Counted from the stretch's first letter, positions 34,747-47,559 are shown. The stretch: 64,000 nt of DNA from Siniperca chuatsi (GCF_020085105.1 NC_058047.1:19745001-19809000), one strand, 5' to 3'. Translations and numbers: made by a program. The notes: generated from the sequence alone by a model not told the origin.

Positions 34747-37023
34747 TGTGGTAGCTGGGCAAAATCGTAGCAATGTACGTACAACTACAGTTTGGCTCTC
34801 AGACAGTCACTGAGTAAATATGTAGTCATCACTGTCCTAACCAAACAGCTCAAACTAACAAAAACACCTACGAATCATAAACCTAAACCATCCCAGTAAC
34901 GTTATACCTCTGAGATCATGTTAAAAGCACTTTTTGGCTTTGACTATGATGTACCACCTAATCATCATGAAATCATCCTAGTTTGTTGCTCAATCTTAGC
35001 GACTTACATTCTGTAAGTGTGTTTCTCAGCAAACACCAAAAACAGCCAAAACTGCAATCAAATAGTTTGTAGGAATGTTGCTATTTCAAGTAACCAGGTC
35101 TCTAGGTGTAACTGATAGAGATTTGGCAGGCATTAGTTGAAGTGCAAAGTTGCTCCAAGTCCTGTGAGCAGGTTAGTGTATCACACCTGTTTACTTTTCC
35201 AAGCTGTCACCCGGACCGACTGTACACACATGAGACACGTCGACATGCAAAAGACTAACGTTACAGGTAACTCTGTCCTAAACCTGTTAAGTCAAATGAC
35301 TCCTGCGATCTACGTATGAAAATTACAATAATGTTATTTTCTAGATGTAGTCTTCACGCAACAACGATCATAGAAATGTCCGGCCTTTTCACTTATCAAG
35401 ACACATTGGCATATTTAAGACTCATTGTAAACAAAAGCAAGCAACGCCGGGTTAACAGTCCTTGTCTTATTTGTGTGTTTATAACCCCATTGCTCAAATC
35501 GTTTACTTACTCCACAGCATCTACAGTCAATTCAACCAGAAGTCAAACAGCCCTTGGAAGCTCCTGTTCATACCAGCTGTCAACTGTAAACCTTTTTAGA
35601 TATAAGTTAATTATTCCCTCCTCTTGAGTTCTCTTTCGTCAGCTAACAGTTGACAAGCTGCCAAACACTTGTCAGGGTTTAATTAGCCAGTTAGCCAGCT
35701 GTGCTAACTAGCCGAGCTGGTGACTACGGACAGACCGAGAATACATGACAAATCGACTAAACACGCGTCCATTGTTGAGCAGCGGACCTGAGTGGGCTAT
35801 CTTTTCTGTCCTTCGGGTTATAAAGTGGATAATTTCGCCGTATACTGTTGTTTTGCCAGGCTAGCCGGCCTTCAAAACCGACTGATGCCGTTGCGATGTA
35901 AACGTCAACAACATCCGCTTCCTGGCACAGGGAGATATTTTGCCCTGAGTTAAGCTTCTCAGGCAGCATTTTCTCGCAGGCTGACAAACAAATCTTTCCT
36001 CCTTCGCTGGAATTTGCAGACGTACGTCTAGACGTGGCCGTAAACCTACTACGAAGCATATATAACCTAAATCTAAGCATAACCAGTTGTTTCATTTAAA
36101 GGTGTTGCTCAAGTAAGTGGAGGAGTTGCCTGAAAGTCCAAGTTAGGGAAACAAAAAGTCAAAATAATTTCATGCCGACTATTCTCACTTGTGTTGCCTT
36201 TCCGTGCCGATCATAAAAGCTCGGAAAATTGTCCCTCAAAGCTTCTCGTGCTTACATTTTAAGTAATAACGAAATGTAATCTTTCATATTAATAACTCCA
36301 AGTGTATATTCTTTTTTTAAAACTAACTTAAAAATAATAAAACAATGCTGAAGCCATGAGAATTATTTACGTGGAGTCCCGCTATTCTTAAATGCAGCGC
36401 TTTTACTATTAGTAGTTTGTTTGACATAGCTTATATGCCACAGTCTACGTGTTTAAAGGTGAGCTGATATAGATATTTAGATATTTCCTAATTCATAATT
36501 AGCGGAGGTCTATGTTTATCATGGTTTATTTTTGTGTTTTGCATGCATTAACTACATTTCCCATGAAGCTTTGCGGTGTCATTTGATGCCTAGATGGCTT
36601 CACATGACAGGTATACGAACAAATCTCTGACCAGTGTCCTAGAAAACTAGTTAAAACCAGTAATCTACTTCCCCAAGCATAGATGTCCACAACGCACAGA
36701 AGGAAAAGCGCTCTTACAGGTAGACTGGGTCTGACATTTGGATTAATTTAATAGTTTTCGACGATATAGTTTAATTTCCACTTCATAAATAGATCGCTCT
36801 AACCTCAATGCATGTCTTAATTGTTTACATACCGTGTATCCTATAGATGCGTGATGCAATATTTATGTAAGTTTGACTTTCAACAGCAAGATAGCGTGAA
36901 AAAGTTATCACTGGGCTACCAGCTTTTTCTTCTGTCTTTTGTACTGCGATGTTTCTGTTTCCCTTTGTTTCTTTCTAACGTTACCTAACATGTCTAACAT
37001 GTCTGTTTGCATGTCAGGTAGTT
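34747..37023. promoter_or_regulatory. Divergent promoter interval between edem3 and npl
   Basis: The edem3 start (minus) and npl start (plus) face away from each other across 2.3 kb. CpGs are more frequent at about 35,700-36,060 than in the flanks. A candidate 5' UTR exon of npl ends TTACAG|gtagac at 36719, and an acceptor (GCATGTCAG) at 37018 lies just before the npl ATG. Reading frames in this interval do not resemble known proteins. Confidence 0.5.
36660..36719 (+). other. npl: Candidate npl 5' UTR exon
   Basis: The sequence CTCTTACAG followed by GTAGACTGG resembles a donor 300 nt before the acceptor that precedes the npl ATG. The 5' edge is unknown and set arbitrarily. Low certainty. Confidence 0.3.
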
Positions 37024-40000
37024 ATGTCAGTCATGGCTCCTGCTGCTAATAAAAAGCTGACAGGACTGGTTGCAGCCACCTTTACTCCATTCACCACACA
37101 AGGGTAAGTAGCGTTTAGCAACCACCTCTGTTTTTCCAGCACTGAGTGATGTGTTTGGGGTTTGAGTGTGAACATTATGTTCCCCTGTAAAAAGTTAAAA
37201 GTGAGGAATGAGTGTGGACATATCTGGAAAACTGTGGCCATCATACACTCCTGTAGATCTGGAGTACTAGGGCCAATAGCATGTTTGGTATTCTTTTTGC
37301 CAAATGTGTAGGCCTATATTTTTCACATTTTCCCAAAACAGTGAAGTCAACCTATCAGAGATTGGACCTTATATTGACTACTTGACAGAGAAGCAAGGTG
37401 TAAATAGCATATTTGGTAAGTTTACAAGGTGATTCTTCCTTTGATATTTGTCATTGTCTGTGTTCCCATCTGAATCAACCATCATATTGCATGATTTACC
37501 TTGTTGGTTTGTAAACACAGTTAATGTGTTGATCTTCACATTAACTCTCCTTACTGGTGAAGTTACCATGAAATGTAGTCAGGTAGGGTTGGTAACACGC
37601 AGGAATACCAAACCTTAGTCAGTTAGATTATAATATGGATTATAATTGAAAATACCAATTATTTAAATATTAATTCTAATTACCTTTTAAAACTAGGAAT
37701 GCACAGATTGTGAAATTCTGGGCCGATGTTTAAAAGAACGATTTGGCCGATACCAATGTTTTTTTGTTGTTGTTGTTTATTTTGTTTTGTTGTTATTTAT
37801 AACTCCTTTTGTGCCAGGGCAACAAAGACCTCTTCATTATAAAAAAATAACTGAACTGTTTTAAAGTCATTCAGCCCTTCATTACACTGACTCTGAATGA
37901 GCATAAATTCAATCTGCCTTTAATATAACCTTCTTTCACATGGAAAAGATTAAAAAAACATTTTTTAAATAACTTCTGCAAAAGCCTTTTTAGCCTGCTA
38001 TACAACAAATACTAATAACCAACACAAAATTTAGCCAGCGCAAAATTGATGCGACACAGCAGGTAAATATCGGCCACTGCCATCGGTGAATGTCATTTGC
38101 CGATAGCAGTCAACAAGGCGAATATCGGTCAATACCGATGTTGGCCGATATATCTGTGCATCCCTATTTAAAACACATAATCTATATTAAAGGTCCAGTA
38201 TGTAGGATTTAGTGGCATCTAGTGGTGAAATTGCAGTTCGCAACAATTTGAATATCACTCGCCTCACCCTCCCCTTCCAAGTGTGTAGGACAAACTACGG
38301 TGGCCGTGAAACTTGTAAAAAACGCAAACGGCCCTATCAAGAGCCAGTGTTTGGTTTGTTCATTCTGAGCTACTGTAGAAACATGGTGGTGCAACATGGC
38401 GGCCTCTGTGCCTTTTATCTGTAGATGAAAATTACTCATTCTAAGGTAATGAAAACACAACGATTCTTATTTTTCAGGTGATTATACACTAATGAAAGCA
38501 TACTTATGAATGTTATATTCCATTTCTGCCAATAATGCCACCTAAATGTTACACACTGGACCTTTTTATAATCTTTATAAACCTTTAATCTGTTAATACC
38601 CAACTCTGTAGAGCTGTTAATGAAGAATATTGCATCAGAGTGTATCAGCTTTAGTGTCGTTTCTTCAGAAGAACATGCTTTTGCAATTTTAAATTTTTAG
38701 TGCAATTGTTGCTACATTAATAGAAAAGTCTACCTTCAATTCCACCACTTATTATTATTATTAATATGTTTTAATAAATTATATAATTTAAAAAATAATA
38801 ATCTCAATTACATTATAGCCCCATAATCCCAATTAAAGGTGCCTTGTGAAGTTATGTTTTCATGTTACTCACCAAAACACGATGTATCCTTGATGCCTGA
38901 CAAACATAGTGAATGCATTACCTTCCTTTTTAAAAAAAGACAAAATGAAATATACTATTACTAAAGTATACTATTCCTGTTCGTATAAAACAGTTAAGTA
39001 TGTTGTGTAAGAGCCACACAATACAAACAAACCCAGGACCCACTCGTACAAACACTGCTCCATAGCGCTACTAGTGGTCAAAAAAAGCCACAAGGTACAT
39101 TTAAATTTAATCTGTTAATTCCAAATTCAGTTTAGCTGTTAATGAAAAATATTACTTCATACTGTACCAGTTTTGCTTCATATAATTTTCCTGGAAAAGG
39201 AAAAAACTTGACATATGACACCCTGACCTTTACACTTTTGATTTTTACTCACAGTTAACGTGTTGCTCTTCAGTTAACGCAGTTTTATCTGACCTTTTGT
39301 GGCGCAATAGGAATATATTGTTTTGTCTCAAGCTTTGGTTGATATCAGTCTGTTCCACATTAACAACTGTCCTTGGAACAGAAACATGGAGAAGTTAGAT
39401 AAGGTAAAGATATGATGTCTGCCCTTTCCTCTACATTGATCAAGGCTAGTCAGCATTTCCTGTCCTCCTTCCTGTTTCCTCAAACCATATGAATCATCAT
39501 AGTTTGTGCTAAGCTTCTCTCTTTGTTAATACTCCATTTGAATATCTGTTTCTGTGAGCTATCTGTGTTTTTAGCAGATTTTGAATGACATACTTTACTG
39601 TAATGCATCCTTGTGTTGATTCAGTAGAGCTAGATTCAGGTCAGCTTGTTCTCTTTACTTAAATTTCCTTTAAGATATGCTTTTGTGATGTGGAAAGTCC
39701 TGTGTAAATAAGACAACACTTTGCTTGCTTACAGTGAATGGCACCACCGGAGAGAGCATGTCTCTCAGTGTTGCAGAGAGGAAGATCCTGGCAGAGGAGT
39801 GGTGTCAGAAAGCCAAGGGCAAGTAAGTCATCACACAACATTCTTGTCTGGTCATTTGTCCATATGGTGAGTCTAAAAGTAGTAATGAAAACGTTTGTGA
39901 CGTGTGTGCGTGTCTCTTCAGAATGGATCAGGTGCTTGTGCATGTCGGCTGCATGAGTCTTAAAGATTCTCAAGAGCTGGTGAGTTGCTGACTTTATTGT

Positions 40001-42394
40001 TTTTATTGTTTCAACACATGCTTCACAAGAGGACCACAAAGTGTGTTTCATAATGAAATATTGGCAGTTATAAACAAGGTGTACTGCAGTGAATCTGGCT
40101 TATTTTCAGGAAATGTTTCATGAAGCAGGTTTAAATAAGTCTATCCTAAGTTACCTCCAGACTAGCCCAGTTCCAGTCAGACTAGTTGCAACATGCTACC
40201 AAAAGTTCTCTTTCTCTCTCTTAAGTCTTCTGCTTAATCTTTTGCTTAATAATAATATTTTCTTCCAACCTTTTATGAAACAACTCTCTGGAACTTATCC
40301 AAATTTCACAGTGAAAAGGGAGTGATTATGTATCATCACATGATAAGCAAATTAAGTTTAAAAGTTCTGTTAATATTCATCACATTTAATGCAACTTTAT
40401 TAGAAGAGCATGTTAACTTCTACTTTTATTTGTTTTTATGGTGGATGCAATTTCACTCCGCCTCCCTCATCTACTTAGTTCAGTCTGTGATTTCCCACAT
40501 TTTTCAGGGCTTTCAACGTGTAATTTCTTTTAGTATTTGCAAGTGGAGACAGTGAAAGTGATAGAATAATCAAGACAACACAGCAAGTTATACACCCCTT
40601 AATATAAATCTAGGAAGTTACTGGTTCCAGCCAAGAAATAGTCTGGCACATAACCTCCTGTCAAACGTCTTAATTGGCGTGTTCACATTTTTGTACAGAT
40701 GAAGCAAACGAGATATAACATGTTAATTAGTGAGCTTTAGAGGTGCTGGTAGGCAGACTTTGTTACCTTTCAAAAGAACCAGGCTAGCTGTTGTTTCAAG
40801 TTTTTATGCTAAGTTAAGCTAACCGACTGCTGGCTGTCGCTTCATATTTAATGGACAAATAAGAAAGTGGTATCAATCTTCTCGTCTAACTTTCAGCCAG
40901 AAAACCTATAAGCAGTAGCTACAAATTGCCTTAGTTTTCATGGTTCTTCGTCACAATGTTCATCTTCCCTCCAGGCTCGCCACGCAGCACAGATCGGGGC
41001 TGATGGGATAGCAGTCATTGCCCCCTCCTTCTTCAAGCCCAGCACTGCAGGCATGTGATGGTTTGAGTGGGGAAAGCATTAATTTACACATTTCATTATT
41101 TCATATTATTTATTATTTCATTCATGCACACTGAAAATGTGTTCTGCCTCGCATCCACTTACTTAAACTTAAATTTCATTCACTGACAATACTGCACTTG
41201 TCAAACTTAGTTGGAAAGTAAAACCAAAACAAAATATTGTTTACATTTTCCACATTTCTTTCCCTCTTATCCTGCTTCAGATGCGTTGAGGACATTCCTC
41301 CAGGAAGTGGCTTCAGTTGCTCCAACTCTGCCCTTTTATTACTATCACATTCCAGCTGTCACCGGTGTTCATGGTTAGTGCCACTAATGACTGATTTTGC
41401 ATTTTGCAGTCGCATGCCATTTAGAAATAGAGAGACTCTGCATCCCTAACCATGGTAACAGCATGTTGAATGTCAGATCATCTTTACTGATACTGAATGT
41501 GAGATTTCTTCTTTTCTTCAGTGCTGGTGAGAGATGTGTTGGAAGATATTGAGAAGCTCATTCCTTCCTTTAGAGGTGTGAAGTTCACTGGGAGTGACCT
41601 GATGGACTTCGGTCAGTGTGTCAGCTACAGTCAGTCTCACTGGTCAGTCCTCTACGGCGTGGATGAGGTCAGCTTTTTCTCCTTCTCAATCTGCTTTGGT
41701 CCATCTGTCTTGTGCTTTTATTGCAAGTTGATGTTTTGTGACTCTGACCTCCACCATAGAGCCTAACGCAAACTTTCTTTCATTTTGCTGTAGCAACTGC
41801 TTGCAGCTCTGGCTATGGGAGCCCATGGAGCAGTTGGCAGGTCAGTGTGTGATCCTGCATAATGCTTTGTCTCCTTTCATTCTCTCTGCTAAACAGTTTT
41901 GTAAATTCTCTGCCCGCAGCACATATAACTATGTAGGATGTCGTGTCAGCGAGCTAATTTCAGCATTTGAGAAAGGCGACCTTGTCCAAGCCAGGACAAT
42001 ACAGGTACTGTCCATCCCCCTGTTGTTCTTCCAAACTTGTCTTTGAAATTTTGCATCAATTTTGGCTACTGACATCTTTGTCTAATTTCCATGAGCAGTT
42101 CAAGATGCAAGAGCTTCTCGGTTATGCCAAGAAAATTGGTGAGTGACAGCTGTGGCATGATGTTTTTCTACCAAATTATATACAAGATAAATATATACTC
42201 TTGTACTATAGCAGTCTGCCTCTGAAACTGCTTCATTGTTATTGACAGGCTTTGATCTGGGAGTGAACAAGCAGCTGATGATTGAGGTGTCAGGTTTGTG
42301 TCTGGGGCCCCCTCGACTGCCCGTGATGCCATGTCCTCATGCTCACGCTCTGTCCATTGTACAGAAATATCACAGCATATTTCCTGAAGACTGA
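37024..42394 (+). CDS. npl: NPL, N-acetylneuraminate lyase (sialic acid aldolase)
   Basis: Eleven coding exons: 37024-37103, 37342-37415, 39735-39822, 39922-39979, 40975-41050, 41281-41373, 41522-41667, 41794-41840, 41920-42004, 42099-42138, 42249-42394. They total 933 nt, 310 residues plus stop. The enzyme cleaves N-acetylneuraminate to N-acetylmannosamine and pyruvate in the cytosol, and belongs to the class I aldolase, DHDPS/NanA family. Visible: the start [20 protein letters not shown]; the substrate-binding FVNGTTGE loop (T55-T56); FYYYHIP with the catalytic-type tyrosine (Y147); and [13 protein letters not shown] with the Schiff-base lysine K177. Human NPL is 320 residues. A second ATG at 37033 has a better context (G at -3 and +4), fits the usual MAP start and would give 307 residues. 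Intron 5 must use a GC donor (CTGCAG|GCATGT) to stay in frame; all others are GT-AG. Confidence 0.97.
37694..38166. mobile_element. hAT-like MITE in npl intron 2, with 8-bp TSD
   Basis: Terminal inverted repeats are TAGGAATGCACAGAT at the left and ATCTGTGCATCCCTA at the right. They are flanked by a perfect 8-bp target duplication, TTTAAAAC, at 37686-37693 and 38167-38174. The interior has repeated GGCCGAT/ATCGG phrases. An 8-bp TSD with TAGG-type ends fits hAT elements. No transposase is encoded. Confidence 0.8.
38187..38568. mobile_element. Inverted-repeat element (AAAGGTCCAGT) in npl intron 2
   Basis: The left end TTAAAGGTCCAGTATGTAGG and the right end ACACACTGGACCTTTTT are inverted copies. 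The interior includes AACATGGTGGTGCAACATGG and TGATTATACACTAATGAAAG phrases familiar from teleost repeats. It is non-coding. Confidence 0.65.
38833..39104. mobile_element. TTAA-flanked MITE in npl intron 2
   Basis: TTAAAGGTGCCTTGTG at the left and CACAAGGTACATTTAA at the right form inverted ends with a TTAA at each outer border. TTAA target use is characteristic of piggyBac-type insertion. The internal phrase CATAGCGCTACTAGTGGTCA is common in fish repeats. Confidence 0.65.
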
Positions 42395-43404
42395 CATGTT
42401 CACACTGGATTGTTGAACCCTGATGATCTCTCAATAATCCGATATTTAGTGGTCACTTAATTCCTGTTATTAATGCTTCACGTGCCCAGTGACTATGATG
42501 GGTCCAGTTACTGCATCATGTTATACTACTAAACATCAATTCGGAATCAGACATTTACACTTTGCCTTGAACCTTACCGTTAAATAGAACAGGAATAAAC
42601 CGCATTTAAATTTTTCCAACAAAATGTTTACTTTGTATTTACGTGGCCAATAGTTCCAGGTGCACAGTCAGAAACAATTTAAGGTTAGGTATACCTGCAA
42701 AATCAATCCTAAATAATCTTTGAAGTAAACAGGAATTTTACATTTTTTCCTTTTGAATGTGCTGGAACTTAATAGTACATTATACTGTGGAGATTAAAAA
42801 ACATCCAAGTAGCATAGGGCATCACAAGCATATGTTCTCTTGTTTGAATGTATGCTACTAGAATATTTTCTATGGGCATTATCAGTTGACATATTTTTCA
42901 TGTGTCAGTCCTTCCCTTTGCTGGAGAAAAATCTGATATATTGACAAATATTTTAATCACGTTTATCATTTCATAAAATATGAAAATAACTAACTTCCAT
43001 TGCCTAGGGGAATGTGACACTTTTTTACTACATTTAGAGAATTGGGGACTGTCACAAATCAGCAGTATTATCTTATTATCCTGTACTGTGTAAGACCAGG
43101 GCTGAATCTCATTTTAGGAACTTGAGCACTTCTAAGCCTTGTTTTGTAAGTCATGTGGCATGACATTCATAGAAACAAAAAATGATCACAGTGAAAAGCA
43201 TCATAGCTTCATTACTTAATTCATATGAACGTGTCTGACACTCCAAAAAAAGAGATTCAGCCCTTGTTTTGAGTTAGAATGCATACGTTGTTATTAAATG
43301 TATACTTTCTATAATGGCATATAAAGGGAAATATATAGTATTGTGTAATGATGAATCCATGTTTTGTAATATTGTAACACAGTCACTAATGTCGTACTAA
43401 TAAA
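42395..43404 (+). other. npl: Probable npl 3' UTR with two AATAAA signals
   Basis: AATAAA occurs at 42594-42599, 200 nt after the stop, and at 43399-43404, about 1 kb after it. Alternative polyadenylation is possible. The sequence is AT-rich and non-coding. Confidence 0.5.
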
Positions 43405-43534
43405 TGTGCTGATCCATTTGTTGGGTCACACTGATTCATGTCTCTTTTGTATGTTCCTGTTCCTGAAACATTTGGAAATTACAAGGCCAGATAATCCTGG
43501 AGACCTGCACAAACATGCAGGTGTGTGTGCGTGC

Positions 43535-43760
43535 TACATAGTGAGTACTGGAACACGTTTTGTACCTACAGAGTGAGGACATTTTTGGAAAGTGAGGACA
43601 TTTTGGCCGGTCCTCACAACTTCAAAGGGCTGTTTGAAGGTTAAGACTTGGTTTTAGGAGTTATATTAGGATTAGGGGTTAGGCATTTATTTGTTAGAGT
43701 AAGGGGCTAGAGAATGCATTATGTCAATGACGGTCCTCACAAGGATAGAAGTACAAAGAT
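43535..43760. repeat. Dispersed repeat with TGAGGACATTT ends
   Basis: The segment carries GTGAGGACATTTTTGG, then GTGAGGACATTTTGGCCGGT, and ends GGTCCTCACAAGGATAGAAG. These are GAGGAC/GTCCTC inverted phrases of a kind seen often in teleost genomes. It has no coding capacity. Confidence 0.5.
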
Positions 43761-44631
43761 GTGTGTGTCTGACTCTTATCCTGCTCTCTAGCTCTGTATT
43801 CACTAACATTTCCTTAAAACACATAATAGTTTGCTATTCCTTTTGGCCTGAGGTTACACAGACTACAATTTCCTATACTTTGTTTTGTATTAGCTGATAA
43901 TAAAATTTAATATCTGTTATTGTTTTTTTTTTGCAGGTTACATTTGCTGGTTGCTATAGAAATCCTCTGCGAGCAAGTAATAGCCTGTTTGCGCTTGTCG
44001 GACTACACGAGTTTGCAGATTGCCATCAAATTATTGACAAACATCCTCAGTGGATGGATTCCACCATCTAGTCAATACATTTAAACCTGGATTAAATTGT
44101 GGCTTCTCTTAAAATTCTGTTGCATCCAAAATTAGCTCCGAATTGTATACTAAATTAAAAACCCTTTCGATGTTAGATAAGTCCTCTCCAAACCGGCATG
44201 TCACTGCTGTCTCTAATTACAAGGTTTAGTAGTACAGTTTTGACCAATGTGTTTGTGTTAAACACATCTGCTTTTCTATTCTACTCACCACACAAGGCAG
44301 TGAATTTACAGAAACAGTATACAGATATGAGAAAGAAAATGTGCCACGCAAACCTCACCTTTGTGAAAAGCTATGCCACCCATTTAGAGAGACATAACCA
44401 TCATTTATGGATTCTGCAACTGTCTAACTGTCTCACTCAGCTTGTTCAAGCCATGTTTTGTCATGAGTTGGTGCATATTTCTCTAACAGAACATTTGGAT
44501 TCAAAACAAGAGCAGTGAGAAGTGCTGTTGGAGAAAATGAGTGTCTCTTCCTATTAGACACTATCACATGAGCACTGCTCAGACAGACATGTAAAGGAAA
44601 GCATTCATACCAATAAAATTAGTTTTTCAGA

Positions 44632-44760
44632 ATCAGAAATGCTTTATTGATCCCCGAGGGGAAACTTTTTCGTTACAGCTGCTCACTGTCACGTCAATGC
44701 ACACAGGAATAGAAGTACTAATAGAATAGAAATAGAAATAATAATAAAATAAGTCCACAA
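44632..44760. repeat. Dispersed repeat fragment (TTTATTGATCCCCGAGGGG)
   Basis: CAGAATCAGAAATGCTTTAT, then TGATCCCCGAGGGGAAAC, then GTTACAGCTGCTCACTGTCA is a familiar interspersed fish repeat phrase. A relative beginning CAGAATCAGCTTTATG lies at about 53,325. Family assignment is uncertain. Confidence 0.5.
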
Positions 44761-47559
44761 CTAGACAATTATTTCTAGAATTTACATTACACTTACACAA
44801 AAGTTACTCAAGTTTTATAAGAAAAGGAAAGCTAAAAGTTGGAAAAAGTAAGACGACGAGACGGAGCAACGGCAACAGGCAGAATGCATGTTGACGCATG
44901 CGCACACAATTTTTACCCTGAGGCTGGTTCTTGAATGGGTACAGCAGCACATCTGCAACACAAAAACACATTTTGGTTTTAGTGTGAGAAGCAAGTTGAT
45001 CTCCTGCGTGTAAACATTCTAGTTGTCTGCAATGACAGAGTCACCTGCTTGTTCTCAGTTGAGTTTCAGTTGCTTTTTTGTGTCTGAAGCTGACTCCCTG
45101 ACATGCTCATATGAACCTGCAGCTACAGTGGTACAGGACTGGTGCCATGTTAAGAGATGGAGCCTTGGGAGCAAACAGAGAGGAATGATGATATAGGATG
45201 GCACTTTGATGATCTCCATGAGGACACTGGGCTGTTGGGAGCAAAAAAAATAAAATAATACAATATAAAAAAAAGAACATTACACAGCAAATAGTGATCA
45301 AAGATGCGAAACTGAGGTGTAACTGATAACTCTTGTGTTACATAGAAAGAAATATATGGTCAAAACTATGGATTACAGTGTTTGGAGGATGTCTAAACCT
45401 TTTGTTCCACTCGCTATACCTCTGTTTCACATTGTTCTGGTATCCATGTAGATTGTTCTTTTCATCTATAATTTTCCATCTGTCATTCTCCTCCTCAGCT
45501 CTCTTTAGACACACTTCCTCTGCACCTCCTATCCTGAAAGTCCAGTGCTTCTTAAAGAGGAACGATTTAATCACGATAGTATTATAATTATTAAGGCTTC
45601 AATTGAATCACAAATGGTTACTTGGTCATGACGTGGAAGCAGTCAGTAAGAGGATAATATAATCAGTGGCGTTTTATCTCGTTCCTCTCAGCTCATGCCA
45701 CGTCTCGCCTTTATAAAATGTCAGGCGGGCAGCAGACGCCGGGGGTCACTTGGTGTGGGTCTGTCGTGTCAGGGCTGCAGACTGCGACTCCCTGTGGACA
45801 CGCCACATGACTCACTCACAAGTCACAAGACTGAGAGGTCGTGAAAAGTCTGGTGAACTGCTGTTTCACGCTCTGGAGTTGTTTCCTTCTGTCTGCATCT
45901 CTCACCAGTCTGAATATAGTTTGGAGGAGGACACTCTCACTATGTTTACAAAGTATCTGCCACTAGTTGATGCTGTGTCACAGCTTGGTTATGAGTGCGG
46001 ACCGCGTATTAGTGTTAAAATGTGTGTAAGTGCATGTGTTTGGAGGAGTTGCCACGCAATAACTCCACTCCACTCCACAGGGTGGATTCTCGCTGGCCTT
46101 TGCACCTGGAGTTCAAATTATTTGCTGCATGGTTCAGTGCGGAGCTCCTTGCTCCATCTGACTTTTCAAAATCAGTTGTTTTAAAATACTGTATTATCAG
46201 TACATCGTGGGAAAACTAAATGATAAATCCTGAGCAATGCCTTGAACTTGTGTCCTCTTTTCAAGAGATGACAAAATGCTGCTTTGTCTGTAATATTCCA
46301 CATTTGTGATCTAGACAATTATGTAACGCCACCAATCCATTTCAAGTTACAGTTTATTGAAAAGGGAGTTCAACAGCAGTTAACTCCAGTAATTGCTGGA
46401 ACACAATCTGTTTGAATAAAATTGGTTCAATACCATAATGAAAGGGGGAAAGGTCACTTTCTTCATGTTGTGGAGAATGCTTGTTTCACTGAGGCTTTTC
46501 CTAAAAGTGAACAATGCTGCTCCCTGCTGCATAGTTTCACATCTACAACTACTAGATAAACTGACTCATTCTGGTCTTCGGTTGGACAATAAGGATTAGT
46601 GGAGCAAGAGTGATATCATTCTGCGCAATAAGCAGAAAGGAAATGGAAAGGTTTCCTGGAAATAGGTTGGGCTTTATATTCAAAATAAAAGCATCACAGC
46701 TTTACAAGTGAGAATTTAGTATATAAGTGTGTTTTGTGGACATGGCATAATTTCCTGGGCTGACTACCATCAAGAGCCAATTATGTTATTATCGTGACAC
46801 CAGTAAAAAGGCTATCACTTTCATATCAAGGCTTGGGGGGAAAAGCCCAAAATTGGCTTTTAACTCATTTTCATACTTTACATATGAAGTGACGAGGCAA
46901 CTTTTCAGTCAAATATTTACATAGTAAAATTAACATATTTGCAGAAATAATAAATACAAAAAACCCAGACTAATTGTAATCTTCAAGATTCTTCTTAAAT
47001 AAACATTTTGTAAATGATTCTAAGATGAGAATATATGTTTGAAATCTTTACATAAGAGACATATAGTACTTTTTTTTAAACTCATAAAAGTCTAGTTTTT
47101 GATTATAATTATCAATTAGCCATCATCATTTAACCGTGGAAATTCATTCTTGACCTTGGAAACAGCAGTCGGTCAAAAATTATCTTAATTCAAGGTATAC
47201 TTATTAGCTTTTTTCCTGCTGCTTTCAGTGGCATTTTATGGTCCACCCCAGTGGATGGAGACATGAGATGAGATGTAGTTGAAAGCTTCTGAAAAAGGTA
47301 GACCTCGAGCGAATAATTTATTTATTTATTATATTAAATATATTATTAATTCTAGGACGACGAATATATAAATTATACATACATAATAATTTTACACGAC
47401 ATATGAGGACGATAGTAATAAAACAGTGGAAAATTAAATAAAGTACGAAGTCAAAGTGATACGGAACTGTGTTTGTTCTTCCGCATAACAAGAGGACGGA
47501 ATTATTTAGCTGTGACACACAAAGCTCTAGCGTTTCCGGCCAGCTCAGCGCATCAGCCC

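Noticed and set aside
41051..41056. Alternative GT donor (GCAT|GTGATG) for npl exon 5
   Set aside because: It shifts the reading frame and loses the conserved FLQEVA...FYYYHIP block, so the GC donor is required.
43930..44075. Possible extra npl exon after an acceptor-like TTTTTTTGCAG
   Set aside because: Npl is already complete with a stop at 42,394, and the following sequence gives stops in all frames that would extend it. An alternative 3' exon cannot be shown without transcripts.
45750..46184. 144-codon plus-strand frame between npl and sec22b
   Set aside because: It opens at a non-ATG codon, has no recognisable family and no clear exon signals. Only the TATA-like element upstream was kept as a finding.
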